A stretch of 54,774 bases of DNA from Treponemataceae bacterium (GTDB lineage: Bacteria > Spirochaetota > Spirochaetia > Treponematales > Treponemataceae). Positions 24,902-33,331 of the stretch are shown in pieces. Position numbers and translations under genes: made by a program. The stretch lies in the NCBI GenBank assembly GCA_024680915.1, contig JAILBN010000001.1:1-54774 (forward strand), written 5' to 3'. Every line of letters starts with the position of its first letter. Position 1 is the first letter of the stretch. The notes under the pieces were generated by a model. The model was not told the DNA's origin. It did not search any database and saw only the letters and a program-made list of their open reading frames with translations.

Positions 24902-27312
24902 CTGTTGTCGTCGTGCAGTGCCGTCTCGGGTCCTCACGGCTACCTGGAAAGGGGCTTCTCGATCTTTTGGGAAAACCTGTGATAGCTAGAGTCCTTGATG
25001 TTATGAAACGCGTTGAGGCAGATTCTTACTATCTTGCCACTGATTTTGACTCTTTTCCTCAGCTTTCTCCTGTAGCGGCAGAATATGGTTGGAAATGCTT
25101 CGCCGGCTCTCCTGATGATGTGCTTAGCCGTTTTTGTCATATTGCGGAAGAAAGCGGAGCGGATATAATTGTCAGGGCCACCGGAGACAATCCTTTTCTT
25201 TTCAGTGATGCTGCCTCTGCTTCTGTTAGTAGGTACAAAGAGCTTTCCAGGACAGAAGAGGTGGATTATTTCACTTATTCTGGTCTTCCCCATGGCAGCG
25301 GAGTGGAAATCCTAAATGGAAGAAGACTGCTCCTTGCGGCTCAAAATACAAGCTCCCCTTATGATCATGAGCATGTGGGACCGGCTTTTTATAATCACAG
25401 CGAAAAATTCAAGTGTATTTTTGAGAAAGCTCCTGATAAATGGAATTTTCCGGAAAAACGGACTACCATAGATACTCCGGTGGATTTCAAAAGGGCTGAG
25501 AGAGTGATGTGCCTTCTGAAAAAAGAGGGTAGGGAAAACAGCTACACTTCTGTTGATATACTGGATGTGCTTGAAAAGGATTTTATTAAAAGGCCTGTGC
25601 TTTTTGTCCCCTCCGTTGAAGCTGGACACGGAACCGGACACTTGAGACGCTGTCTTGACCTGGCTAAGCAGTTGTGCGCGGATATATTTATTCCTGAGGA
25701 AGCTTCTCTCCCATCGTTTTCTTCTATTATTACCCAGTCAGGGCTTTCCCCCTATCAAATCATTAGAAAGCTTCCTAGCCTTTCAGAAAGCGATGTAATA
25801 ACTCCATACAGCCTTATCGTCGCGGATTATTTTCAGCTGCCTCCTTCCCTGGCGGAGAAGCTGTGGGCTCTGGCCCCTGTAGTGGCTCTTGATGAGGGAG
25901 CTCCCAATACTGATTACTGCGATTATCTTCTTGATATAATTCCCTCATCTGTTTTGGAGCGTAAGGCCAACCTCAAAGACGAAAGCTTTATCCCCTTGCC
26001 TGAGAATAGAAAAAAAAGCCATCCTGCAGCTTTGCGTTCGGCTCTTGTCTGTATCGGAGGGGAGGATCCGGCAGGCTTCACTTCCATGTGTTCCCAGGCC
26101 TGCCGTTCTTGCGGACTTGATGTGAGGGAAGTGACTGCGGAGAATCCTGTCATCGGACTCCGGGAGAAACTGGCGGATTTTGACCTTGTCGTAACACATT
26201 ATGGATTCACCGCTTTCGAGGCTTGCTCTGCAGGCTGTGCTGTAATCCTGGTGGAGACCTCTCCTCTTCATCGCACTCTTTCAGAAAGTGAAGGCTTTGT
26301 CTGTATTCCGGCTGCTGCCTTGAAGGATCTTTCTCTTTTGACAAATGTTTTTTCTCAGCTGATTTCAAAAAAAGAGATATTGTTTAGGAATGATGATGCT
26401 GAAGCCGGTGCCGGGCAGGAGAGCCTTTCCGATTTTATAAGACAGCTTTCAGCTGGCTCCAGGTTGCCTTGTCCTATCTGTGGAGGAAGCTCAGTTCCCG
26501 ATGATGTCATTAACAGATCTAAGCTTAAGACCTACAGAATCTGCCGGAATTGTTCCACCATGTATCTTTCTTGGATTTTCGGGAAAGAAGAAAAATATGC
26601 GGAGAGTTATTTTTTTGATGAATATAAGAATCAGTACGGGAAAACTTATCTGGAGGATTTTGAAAACATAAAAGCTCAGGGGAAAAGACGTATATCCCTT
26701 ATAAACAAGCTTTCTTCCAAGCCTTCTGGACATAGACGTATCCTTGATGTGGGATGTGCTTTCGGCCCCTTCCTGTCTGCTGCATATGAAGCCGGCTGGG
26801 AAGCTTTCGGCCTTGATGTATCAGATGCGGCTGTAAGCTATGTCAATGAGAAGCTGGGCTTCAAGGCTGAGAAAGCTCCCTTTCCTGACTGCAACCTGAA
26901 AACAATTCCCTCTACTTATGATGCCCTCTCTATGTGGTTTGTGATCGAGCACTTCAAGGATTTGGATTCTGTTCTTAAGAAAGCTGCGGCAATGATCTGT
27001 GAGGGGGGTGTTTTTGCCTTTTCAACACCTTCTGCTTCCGGGGTTTCTGCTCTTTTCTCCCGGGAATCATTTTTTTTCAAGAGTCCTAAGGATCATTTCA
27101 CCCTTCTTGAGATGAAGAAATGCAAGAAAATATTAAAAAAATATGGCTTTACCAAGTTTAGATGCGTTTCAACAGGACATCATCCGGAACGCTTCCCTTG
27201 CCATCCGAAAAAAGATTCCTTAAGCTGGAAGTCAATTTCTTTAATAAGCCGGCTTTTCAAGCTGGGCGATACATTTGAGTTATATTGTGTTAAGGATACG
27301 TATAAAAAATGA
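24898..27312 (+). CDS. Three-domain fusion: SpsF-type cytidylyltransferase, PseG-like domain, zinc-ribbon methyltransferase
   Basis: 804 residues. Residues 1-225 are an SpsF/KdsB-type cytidylyltransferase (VVVVQCRLGSSRLPGKGL, ATGDNPF, TIDTPVDF), which normally activates an acidic sugar as a CMP-sugar. Residues about 230-505 resemble PseG, the UDP-sugar hydrolase of pseudaminic acid synthesis, with GHGTGHLRRC and HYGFTAFEACSAG. Residues about 525-560 form a zinc ribbon (CPICGG...CRNC), followed by a class I SAM methyltransferase (LDVGCAFGPF near 617, ALSMWFVIEHF). The chain therefore joins sugar release, activation and methylation. It overlaps both neighbours by four bases (ATGA). No separate NeuB-like synthase is present in the window. 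Confidence 0.85.
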   Translation: MTVVVVQCRLGSSRLPGKGLLDLLGKPVIARVLDVMKRVEADSYYLATDFDSFPQLSPVAAEYGWKCFAGSPDDVLSRFCHIAEESGADIIVRATGDNPFLFSDAASASVSRYKELSRTEEVDYFTYSGLPHGSGVEILNGRRLLLAAQNTSSPYDHEHVGPAFYNHSEKFKCIFEKAPDKWNFPEKRTTIDTPVDFKRAERVMCLLKKEGRENSYTSVDILDVLEKDFIKRPVLFVPSVEAGHGTGHLRRCLDLAKQLCADIFIPEEASLPSFSSIITQSGLSPYQIIRKLPSLSESDVITPYSLIVADYFQLPPSLAEKLWALAPVVALDEGAPNTDYCDYLLDIIPSSVLERKANLKDESFIPLPENRKKSHPAALRSALVCIGGEDPAGFTSMCSQACRSCGLDVREVTAENPVIGLREKLADFDLVVTHYGFTAFEACSAGCAVILVETSPLHRTLSESEGFVCIPAAALKDLSLLTNVFSQLISKKEILFRNDDAEAGAGQESLSDFIRQLSAGSRLPCPICGGSSVPDDVINRSKLKTYRICRNCSTMYLSWIFGKEEKYAESYFFDEYKNQYGKTYLEDFENIKAQGKRRISLINKLSSKPSGHRRILDVGCAFGPFLSAAYEAGWEAFGLDVSDAAVSYVNEKLGFKAEKAPFPDCNLKTIPSTYDALSMWFVIEHFKDLDSVLKKAAAMICEGGVFAFSTPSASGVSALFSRESFFFKSPKDHFTLLEMKKCKKILKKYGFTKFRCVSTGHHPERFPCHPKKDSLSWKSISLISRLFKLGDTFELYCVKDTYKK

Positions 27313-28919
27313 AAAATGTGCTTATACTGGGGGCGGGTCTTATGCAGAAACCCGCAATAGAGACTGCTTCTAAACTGGGATATAAAGTCGCCGTCGCGGA
27401 TGGGAATCCCAAGGCAGTCTGTTCTTCTCTTGCTGATATTTTTGAGCCTATTGACCTTAAGGACAGGGACTCTCTTCTTTCTTTTGCCCGTAATCTGGAT
27501 AAGAACGGAGGTTTGGAGGGTGTTTTTACAGCTGGTACAGATTTTTCTGCTTCTGTCGCTTTTGTCGCCCAGCATTTAAGCCTTCCTGGTCACAGTTATG
27601 AAGCTGCTCTGAACGCCAGTGATAAAATCCGTATGAGGACATGTTTCTCAGAAGCAGGTGTTCCTTCCCCTTGTTTTTATTGCGTCGATTATAGGAATGA
27701 GGGAAAAGATCTGGATGAGATAAGGGCTCTGCCGGAGCTTTCTTCCTTTCCGCTTGTCGTCAAGCCTGTAGACAATATGGGGGGGAGGGGCTGCCGTATG
27801 GTCCGCTCTCCAGAAGAACTGGCCTCCGCAGTTAATATCGCAGTCTCTTTTTCAAGGACGAAAAGGGCTGTGGTTGAGCAGTATATGCCCGGCAGGGAGT
27901 TTTCTATAGATTCCCTTGTCTTTGACGGTGAAGTCACTATAACTGGTTTTGCTGACAGACATATCTTCTATCCACCCTACTTTATAGAGATGGGGCATAC
28001 AATGCCTACTGTCATCAATGAAAAGGACTGGTCTGATCTTGCAGAAACTTTCAGAGATGGAATAAAAGCTCTGGGGCTTACCCACGGAGCTGCCAAGGCT
28101 GATATAAAGCTCACTCCGGAGGGTCCGATGATAGGAGAGATAGCGGCCAGGCTTTCTGGGGGCTATATGTCCGGTTGGACATTCCCTTATGCATCCGGTA
28201 TCAACCTGACTGAGCAGGCTCTTCTTCTTGCCCTTGGGAAAAAGCCGGAACTTCTGCTTGAAAAAAGAAAAGCGACATCTGTAAAGGGAATTTGGAATCT
28301 GGATACAGAAAAGACCTCTGCGGAAAGAGCTTGGGTCTCTATACCTGGAGTGATAGAAAAGACAGAGGGAGTGTCTGAGCTTTTAGCGGAGAAGAAAAAA
28401 AACTCTACTCCTCTGAAAGATTTTCTTCCACGCTGCAATTCAGGTGACAAGGTTTCTTTCCCTGTGAACAATGTGGGAAAGTGCGGCAATATAATCACAT
28501 GCAGCGAGAACTACGATGAAGCTGTATCAATCGCGGAGGAAGCTGTTTCCTCAATTGTCCCTGTGCTTAGAAGCGATAACAAGGAGACTGAAGCTTTTTT
28601 GTCAGCTCCTCTTGATACGGAATTTCCTCCATCTGCTTTTATCCTTCCGAAGGAATGTGTGGAATCTGTATTTTCAGAATGTGCCGGAAAGAATATTTCT
28701 TCACAAGAGAAGATAGAAATGCCTGCTGCTTTAATTCCTTACGCTGAAGCTGTTAAGGATTGGAACAAAAGGAATATAAGAAAAAGCCTGGAGCTTTTCG
28801 AGTCCTTGAAAACATCTTTCGTTGATATGCCTCTCTGCTCATTCTGGAAGGCTTTGTTCAGGGGCGGAGTTCAAGGCGCCCTTTATAAAGCGGCTGAATA
28901 TGAGGTAGAAGAAAAATGA
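27309..28919 (+). CDS. ATP-grasp ligase family protein with C-terminal extension
   Basis: 536 residues. The N-terminal Rossmann-like pre-ATP-grasp part has LILGAGLMQKPAIETASKLG and VAVADGNPKAV; the ATP-grasp core has FPLVVKPVDNMGGRGCRMV (ATP-binding glycine loop), VVEQYMPGREFSID and a late metal site in GPMIGEIAARLSGG. This is the PurK/biotin-carboxylase/CarB-like group, which forms acylphosphate intermediates and then amide or carboxyl bonds. The last 120 residues are an extra helical domain not typical of the family. It is linked by ATGA to both the fusion gene and the amidase gene. In this setting it may add an amino acid or acyl group to a sugar; that is inference. Confidence 0.82.
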   Translation: MKNVLILGAGLMQKPAIETASKLGYKVAVADGNPKAVCSSLADIFEPIDLKDRDSLLSFARNLDKNGGLEGVFTAGTDFSASVAFVAQHLSLPGHSYEAALNASDKIRMRTCFSEAGVPSPCFYCVDYRNEGKDLDEIRALPELSSFPLVVKPVDNMGGRGCRMVRSPEELASAVNIAVSFSRTKRAVVEQYMPGREFSIDSLVFDGEVTITGFADRHIFYPPYFIEMGHTMPTVINEKDWSDLAETFRDGIKALGLTHGAAKADIKLTPEGPMIGEIAARLSGGYMSGWTFPYASGINLTEQALLLALGKKPELLLEKRKATSVKGIWNLDTEKTSAERAWVSIPGVIEKTEGVSELLAEKKKNSTPLKDFLPRCNSGDKVSFPVNNVGKCGNIITCSENYDEAVSIAEEAVSSIVPVLRSDNKETEAFLSAPLDTEFPPSAFILPKECVESVFSECAGKNISSQEKIEMPAALIPYAEAVKDWNKRNIRKSLELFESLKTSFVDMPLCSFWKALFRGGVQGALYKAAEYEVEEK

Positions 28920-29983
28920 AAAAATATCATTTAAACTTGAGTCGTAGCGTATGCGGCAAGTTTTTTTGCATTTTCTTAGGGCTTGTCCTTGTTCTTCCAG
29001 TATTTTCCGAAGAAATCTCCAAAAAAATAAATCTCACAGAATACACATCGGCTGAAGAAGCTGAGTTTTTTTGGGATAGCATGACGGGGGGAGGTATGTT
29101 CATAAAGGATGGGCATACTGTCAGCTTCCGTGTTAATGATTCCGTTATCCTGCTCGACTATAACAAGCTTGCTGTGGTGGAAGCTCCTTTTATGAAGGAT
29201 GGAAACGTGTATGTGGGAGAAGATTTTAAGGATTGCGTAGAATCCCTCCTCCGTACCCAAGCCCCAGACCCCTTTTTCAGTATTGGAACTATCCTTATAG
29301 ATCCTGGCCACGGAGGAAAAGATCCTGGAGCTATAGATACTTTGACTGTCGATGGAAAAAAGATAAATGTTCAGGAAAAGGATATAGTGCTGAATGTGGG
29401 AAAGAAGCTGTATACGCTTTTGAAAAAGAAGTATCCTGATAAAAACATAGTTATGACCCGTGATACTGATGTTTTCCTTTCCTTGGAGGAAAGAGTCGAG
29501 ATAGCTAACAACATCCCCTTGGATGAGAGAGAGGCTGTGCTTTATGTATCCATACATGTGAACGCAGCCTTTGATAAGACAGCCGGAGGCTTTGAGGTCT
29601 GGTACCTCAGTCCTGGATATAGGCGTACCGTGATAAGTGGCAGCGAGGCAGAGGATAAAGAGCTTCTGCCTATACTCAACTCTATGATGGAAGAAGAATA
29701 CACCACAGAAAGTATCCTTATGGCAAAATATATTTTAGATGGTCTTGACAGCAAGATAGGTTCCGTCATGACTAACAGGGGTATAAAAGAAGAGGAATGG
29801 TTTGTCGTAAGGAATGCCAAGATGCCTAGTGTTCTTGTGGAGCTGGGTTTTCTGACAAATCCAAGGGAAGCTGCTATCCTTACTGATGAAAGCTACTTGA
29901 AAAAGATTGCGGACGGAATATATAATGGTATTGTATCCTTTATCGTTCATTTTGAATGTTCCAGGGGATTCACCGGGTTATAA
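28916..29983 (+). CDS. N-acetylmuramoyl-L-alanine amidase (Amidase_3), exported
   Basis: 355 residues with a signal peptide at 1-32 (FFCIFLGLVLVLPVFS|E). An N-terminal domain of about 90 residues resembles a copper-amine-oxidase-like or AMIN-type targeting domain. The amidase core has the zinc ligands in LIDPGHGGKDPG, NVQEKDIVLN and SIHVNAAF, and the catalytic Glu in VLVELGFLTN. It cleaves the bond between MurNAc and L-alanine in peptidoglycan. Coupled by ATGA to the ATP-grasp gene and followed at once by a GerMN gene and flaA. In Treponema pallidum an amidase gene also lies close to flaA. Confidence 0.93.
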   Translation: MKKYHLNLSRSVCGKFFCIFLGLVLVLPVFSEEISKKINLTEYTSAEEAEFFWDSMTGGGMFIKDGHTVSFRVNDSVILLDYNKLAVVEAPFMKDGNVYVGEDFKDCVESLLRTQAPDPFFSIGTILIDPGHGGKDPGAIDTLTVDGKKINVQEKDIVLNVGKKLYTLLKKKYPDKNIVMTRDTDVFLSLEERVEIANNIPLDEREAVLYVSIHVNAAFDKTAGGFEVWYLSPGYRRTVISGSEAEDKELLPILNSMMEEEYTTESILMAKYILDGLDSKIGSVMTNRGIKEEEWFVVRNAKMPSVLVELGFLTNPREAAILTDESYLKKIADGIYNGIVSFIVHFECSRGFTGL

Positions 29984-29990
29984 TTGTTTT

Positions 29991-30458
29991 ATGAAGAAGA
30001 AAGCTGTTTTTTTAACTACTTTACTTTTCCTTTCTGTTGGGATATCACTTTTCTGTTACATACAGAAAAGTGTGAATGCGGGGTCTGTGCGTAGGCTTTT
30101 CATCTTTGAGTCTTACGATAACTCCGAGAGATCGATGGAAGTACGTTATCTTCATGAGAAAAATGGGGAGGCTGCTGTGAGGGAGTTTATAGAGGAGCTC
30201 CTTCTGGGGCCTATGTCCGATAGATATATTCGTCTTTTTCCATATGGGACAAGACTTCTGTCATGTTTTATAAGGGATAATGTTTTATATATTGATCTCT
30301 CTGAGGAGGCTGCCCTTCGTACGGAAGGCACTTCAGATACTGAGAGGGCATGTACATTACTAAAAGAAAATGTCAGACAGAATTTTGCTGATCTGACAGA
30401 TTATAAGATTTTTATGATGGGCAATGAGGTATATGCAAGCGGAACTGTTTTTGAATGA
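29991..30458 (+). CDS. GerMN-domain exported protein
   Basis: 155 residues from ATG 29991; an upstream in-frame extension crosses the amidase stop and is not needed. A signal or anchor segment is at residues 5-24 (FLTTLLFLSVGISLFC). Residues 60-155 match a GerMN domain: AVREFIEELLLGPM, RLFPYGTRLLSCFIRDNVLYIDLSEEAALR and ERACTLLKENVRQNF. The domain is found in sporulation and envelope proteins and binds unknown ligands. It lies seven bases after the amidase stop. The Cys at the end of the hydrophobic segment could be a lipobox, but the context LFC is weak. Confidence 0.82.
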   Translation: MKKKAVFLTTLLFLSVGISLFCYIQKSVNAGSVRRLFIFESYDNSERSMEVRYLHEKNGEAAVREFIEELLLGPMSDRYIRLFPYGTRLLSCFIRDNVLYIDLSEEAALRTEGTSDTERACTLLKENVRQNFADLTDYKIFMMGNEVYASGTVFE

Positions 30459-30487
30459 TGATTGAAAAAGTGGAATGCAAAAAATCA

Positions 30488-30517
30488 TTGACAAAAGAGG
30501 TTTACCTTACGTATAAT
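30488..30517 (+). promoter_or_regulatory. flaA promoter
   Basis: Perfect TTGACA and TATAAT boxes separated by 18 bases; it is the strongest sigma70-type promoter in the window, in keeping with a high-abundance sheath protein. ATG follows 43 bases later behind AAGGAG. Confidence 0.9.
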
Positions 30518-30559
30518 TCAATGATAAGGCTACATCAAAAAGTATAAAAGGAGCTTTGA

Positions 30560-31711
30560 ATGAAGAGAACATTTATTGTATTTGCAATCGTTTTCCTGTT
30601 TTTAGGAACTTTTGCAATTTGTGAGGAGTCTGTTCTTATCGACTTCACTCTCTTGCAGCAGGATATGGTCGAGCCGGTTCAGGAAGTCGAAGGTGTCCGT
30701 ACAAACGATCTTTCTGAAAAACAGAACCGAAGAACTATAATGGATTATCAGACAGCGGCTGGAGCTACGTTCACAGATGGACAGAAGGCACTTATGCGTA
30801 CGTCTTTGGCTCTTAGTAACTGGCAGATTGAGCTTAATTCTTCCGCAAGAAATGTAACAAGTCTTTCTCTTTCGAGAGTTGTTCCTGCTCATGTCCGTAC
30901 AGAAAAACCTCAGAAAAATGCCTATGGTGAAGTTGAGACTGTTCCTGTAACCGTTCCTTTCGCTGATGAGGAAGTTATGGGTGTCCGTATCGTTTTCCCA
31001 ACCTCAAATGTAAACGCAAATGCTAAGGTTGTTCCTCCATTTGAAATTCCTGCTTATGAGAAAATGGCTTACATCGATGATGAAGGTAACATCGCGATGA
31101 ATGAAGAGGGGACGAGAGTGGATGCGAATGGAGAGCCCTTTGATACTTCAACAACACGTTTCGAAGAGGGCTACGGTGTCGTAAAAAATGTTGGTACTCT
31201 CAAGGCAATATCTGTTACTACAATGGGTATGAATTATCCTTATGCACTTTATGTATGGCTGAAAGATACTGATAATGTTGAGCGTCGCTATTATATGGGT
31301 ACTTTGGGATTTGACGGATGGAAAGAACTCCGTTGGGATAATCCGACATATATCACAGATGTACGTACCCGTGAGATTCGTATTTATCCGATTTATCCAC
31401 GCGGACTTCCTTATGTTAAGTTCATGGGCTTCCAGGTCGTTCGTGATGCTGCCCAGGCTGGCGGTGACTTTATCGGTTATTTCAAAGATGTAAAGGTTAT
31501 TTATGACAAGGCTGTTCTTAATACAGAACGTGACATAGCTGATGAAGATTTGTGGAATATCGTGACAGAGCGTGAAGCTGCAAAACAGAATTACGAGATG
31601 ACTAATTTCGGACAGAAACAGGTCGAGCGCTTCCTTGAGTACACAAAATATGCTCAGGAAACAACTTTTACATCAAGTCTTGAAGAAGCAGAATCATCTG
31701 ATGAGCAGTAA
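30560..31711 (+). CDS. flaA: Flagellar filament outer layer (sheath) protein FlaA
   Basis: 383 residues, close to the treponemal FlaA1 length. Signal peptide 1-20 (FIVFAIVFLFLGTFA|IC). The mature protein shows the FlaA pattern: an early DFTLLQQDM and later WQIELNSSARN, DEEVMGVRIVFPTSN, GTLKAISVTTMGMNYPY, FDGWKELRWDNPTYI and GDFIGYFKDVKVIYDK. FlaA coats the FlaB core of periplasmic flagella. The gene has its own very strong promoter and a good terminator, so it can be expressed independently of the operon upstream. The C-terminus is acidic. Confidence 0.97.
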   Translation: MKRTFIVFAIVFLFLGTFAICEESVLIDFTLLQQDMVEPVQEVEGVRTNDLSEKQNRRTIMDYQTAAGATFTDGQKALMRTSLALSNWQIELNSSARNVTSLSLSRVVPAHVRTEKPQKNAYGEVETVPVTVPFADEEVMGVRIVFPTSNVNANAKVVPPFEIPAYEKMAYIDDEGNIAMNEEGTRVDANGEPFDTSTTRFEEGYGVVKNVGTLKAISVTTMGMNYPYALYVWLKDTDNVERRYYMGTLGFDGWKELRWDNPTYITDVRTREIRIYPIYPRGLPYVKFMGFQVVRDAAQAGGDFIGYFKDVKVIYDKAVLNTERDIADEDLWNIVTEREAAKQNYEMTNFGQKQVERFLEYTKYAQETTFTSSLEEAESSDEQ

Positions 31712-31753
31712 TATAACTGTATCTCTTTAAAGATAACTCTTTGTAAATATAAG

Positions 31754-31781
31754 AAACCGCTTCGAAAGAAGCGGTTTTTTA
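31754..31781 (+). terminator. flaA terminator
   Basis: AAACCGCTTC, GAAA loop, GAAGCGGTTT, then T-run; ten base pairs with no mismatch. Confidence 0.95.
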
Positions 31782-31783
31782 TC

Positions 31784-31812
31784 TTGTCAGCATAATAATT
31801 CAATGATACAAT
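31784..31812 (+). promoter_or_regulatory. Promoter for alarmone synthetase gene
   Basis: TTGTCA, 17-base spacer, TACAAT. The -10 ends seven bases before ATG 31820, which would place the transcription start at or one base before the start codon. Confidence 0.65.
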
Positions 31813-31819
31813 TTTCTTT

Positions 31820-33085
31820 ATGGATAAATGTAATAGTATATTTATTCCTGATAAGGAAAAGCTCGCAGAGGCATATGAGAAAAGAAAACCAGTGCTTTCT
31901 GCGGTTTTGTTCGGGATAGAGAATCAGTTAAAAAGCATTCTTAAACTTGCTTCTAAACCTACATATAAATCAAGAGTGAAATCATTTCCCAGTTATTATA
32001 AAAAAATATTACGTGTAAAGCCTGAATCGATGGGTAAACAAGATTTACCTGTAATAACAGACCTTATTGGAATTCGTGTTATTTGTGCTTTTCTTGAGGA
32101 TATAGCTGAGGTTGAAAAACAAATTGTTGCTAATTTCAATATTGTGGAGATAGAAAGGAAGGGGGCTTCCCGGACATTCTCGGAATTCGGCTATGAATCC
32201 GTCCATGTGCTCATCAAAATACCTGAAAAACTTACGGCGGCCAGTGAGGTAGCTGCAAAGATTCCTGATGGTTTGGTATGTGAGATTCAGATAAGGACAA
32301 TATTACAGGACGCATGGGCTGAAGTTGAGCATGAGCTTGTTTATAAATCAGAGTTTTCACCCTTTGATCTTCCTTTAAGGCGAAAGCTTGCATCTATGAA
32401 TGCTAGTCTTACGCTGGCAGATATTATTTTTCAGGAAATACGCGATTACCAGAATAAGCTGAATAAGGAGATGGATTTTAGAAGGTCCTTGTTTTATGAA
32501 CAAGCTGATACCTTGTCAAGGAAAGAAATCTCTGAAAGCATGAAGAATGAGAATGTTCCTGTGTTTGAGAACAGAAATTCATCTCTTCCTTATGTGCATG
32601 GTACTATTGATGATATGATCCTGGAAGCTATTCATGCCCATAATACAGGTGAGCTTGAAAAAGCAGTGGGTATATATACCATGATCATCACTGCCCAGCC
32701 GCAGCCTAATAATATCGTGTTATCCGTAATCTTAAAGCATAGGGGAATGGCAAGGTTCTCTCAGAATAAATATAAAGAATCTCTTGATGATTTTTTGCAA
32801 AGTGTGGAAAAAGATCCGAAAAACTTCAGGTCTCTTTATTACATAGGTATAGTATATAGCATTCAAGGGGATGATGATAAGGCTATTGATTATTTTTCCC
32901 GTTCTCTTGAAATCAATGAATATCAATCTCATGTATATTATCGAAGGGCTTTGTCAAAATATAGAAAATGTGATTTCAAAGCTGCCTCTGATGATTTGTC
33001 AAAGGCTCAGAACCTGGGGCTTGACAATGAGGATTGTAAAAAACTCGGGGAAATATTATCCGCAAAGAAAGAATTGTCTATGTAA
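31820..33085 (+). CDS. RelA/SpoT-type (p)ppGpp synthetase domain fused to TPRs
   Basis: 421 residues. Residues about 40-230 are a small alarmone synthetase domain: DLIGIRVICAFLEDI, FGYESVHVLIKIP and CEIQIRTILQDAWAEVEHEL, which hold the pyrophosphate-transfer residues and the EHxxxYK box. No HD hydrolase, TGS or ACT domains. Residues about 270-421 hold three or four TPRs (YKESLDDFLQSVEKDPKNFR, ALSKYRKCDFKAASDDLSKA). A protein-interaction tail on a stand-alone synthetase suggests regulated activity. No ribosome site; the promoter suggests a leaderless mRNA. Stand-alone unit between flaA terminator and tRNA-Glu. Confidence 0.88.
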   Translation: MDKCNSIFIPDKEKLAEAYEKRKPVLSAVLFGIENQLKSILKLASKPTYKSRVKSFPSYYKKILRVKPESMGKQDLPVITDLIGIRVICAFLEDIAEVEKQIVANFNIVEIERKGASRTFSEFGYESVHVLIKIPEKLTAASEVAAKIPDGLVCEIQIRTILQDAWAEVEHELVYKSEFSPFDLPLRRKLASMNASLTLADIIFQEIRDYQNKLNKEMDFRRSLFYEQADTLSRKEISESMKNENVPVFENRNSSLPYVHGTIDDMILEAIHAHNTGELEKAVGIYTMIITAQPQPNNIVLSVILKHRGMARFSQNKYKESLDDFLQSVEKDPKNFRSLYYIGIVYSIQGDDDKAIDYFSRSLEINEYQSHVYYRRALSKYRKCDFKAASDDLSKAQNLGLDNEDCKKLGEILSAKKELSM

Positions 33086-33126
33086 GCTTGTTTGGGCTTA
33101 TCCCTTTAAGTTTTTCTGCAGGGTAA

Positions 33127-33155
33127 TTGACAAAAATAAGCTATTGCGATATAGT
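33127..33155 (+). promoter_or_regulatory. tRNA-Glu promoter
   Basis: TTGACA, 17-base spacer, TATAGT, ending 16 bases before the tRNA. Confidence 0.8.
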
Positions 33156-33171
33156 CACAGACGTTGTTTAC

Positions 33172-33243
33172 GTCTCCCTCGTCTAGTGGTTAGGACATCG
33201 GGTTTTCATCCCGACAACGGGGGTTCAATTCCCCCGGGAGATG
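33172..33243 (+). tRNA. tRNA-Glu (UUC)
   Basis: Folds as a full cloverleaf: acceptor GTCTCCC with GGGAGAT (one G-U pair), D arm with the GTCTAGTGGTTAGGAC core, anticodon stem TCGGG/CCCGA around TTTTCAT (anticodon TTC), and T arm GGGGG-TTCAATT-CCCCC. No CCA is encoded. Confidence 0.95.
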
Positions 33244-33246
33244 CTT

Positions 33247-33272
33247 AGATCGGTTCGTCCGATCTTTTTTTT
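33247..33272 (+). terminator. tRNA-Glu terminator
   Basis: AGATCGG, TTCGT loop, CCGATCT followed by a T-run. Confidence 0.9.
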
Positions 33273-33282
33273 TGTCTTCTTC

Positions 33283-33311
33283 TTGAATATAAGCCATTCA
33301 TAATGTACTAT
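33283..33311 (+). promoter_or_regulatory. Promoter for the helicase gene
   Basis: TTGAAT, 17-base spacer, TACTAT, 20 bases before ATG 33332. The ribosome site is weak. Confidence 0.6.
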
Positions 33312-33331
33312 TTTCCGACTGGTAATTGATA

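Noticed and set aside
28976-29557. A 193-codon minus-strand frame inside the amidase gene
   Set aside because: Mirror of the amidase; no motifs of its own.
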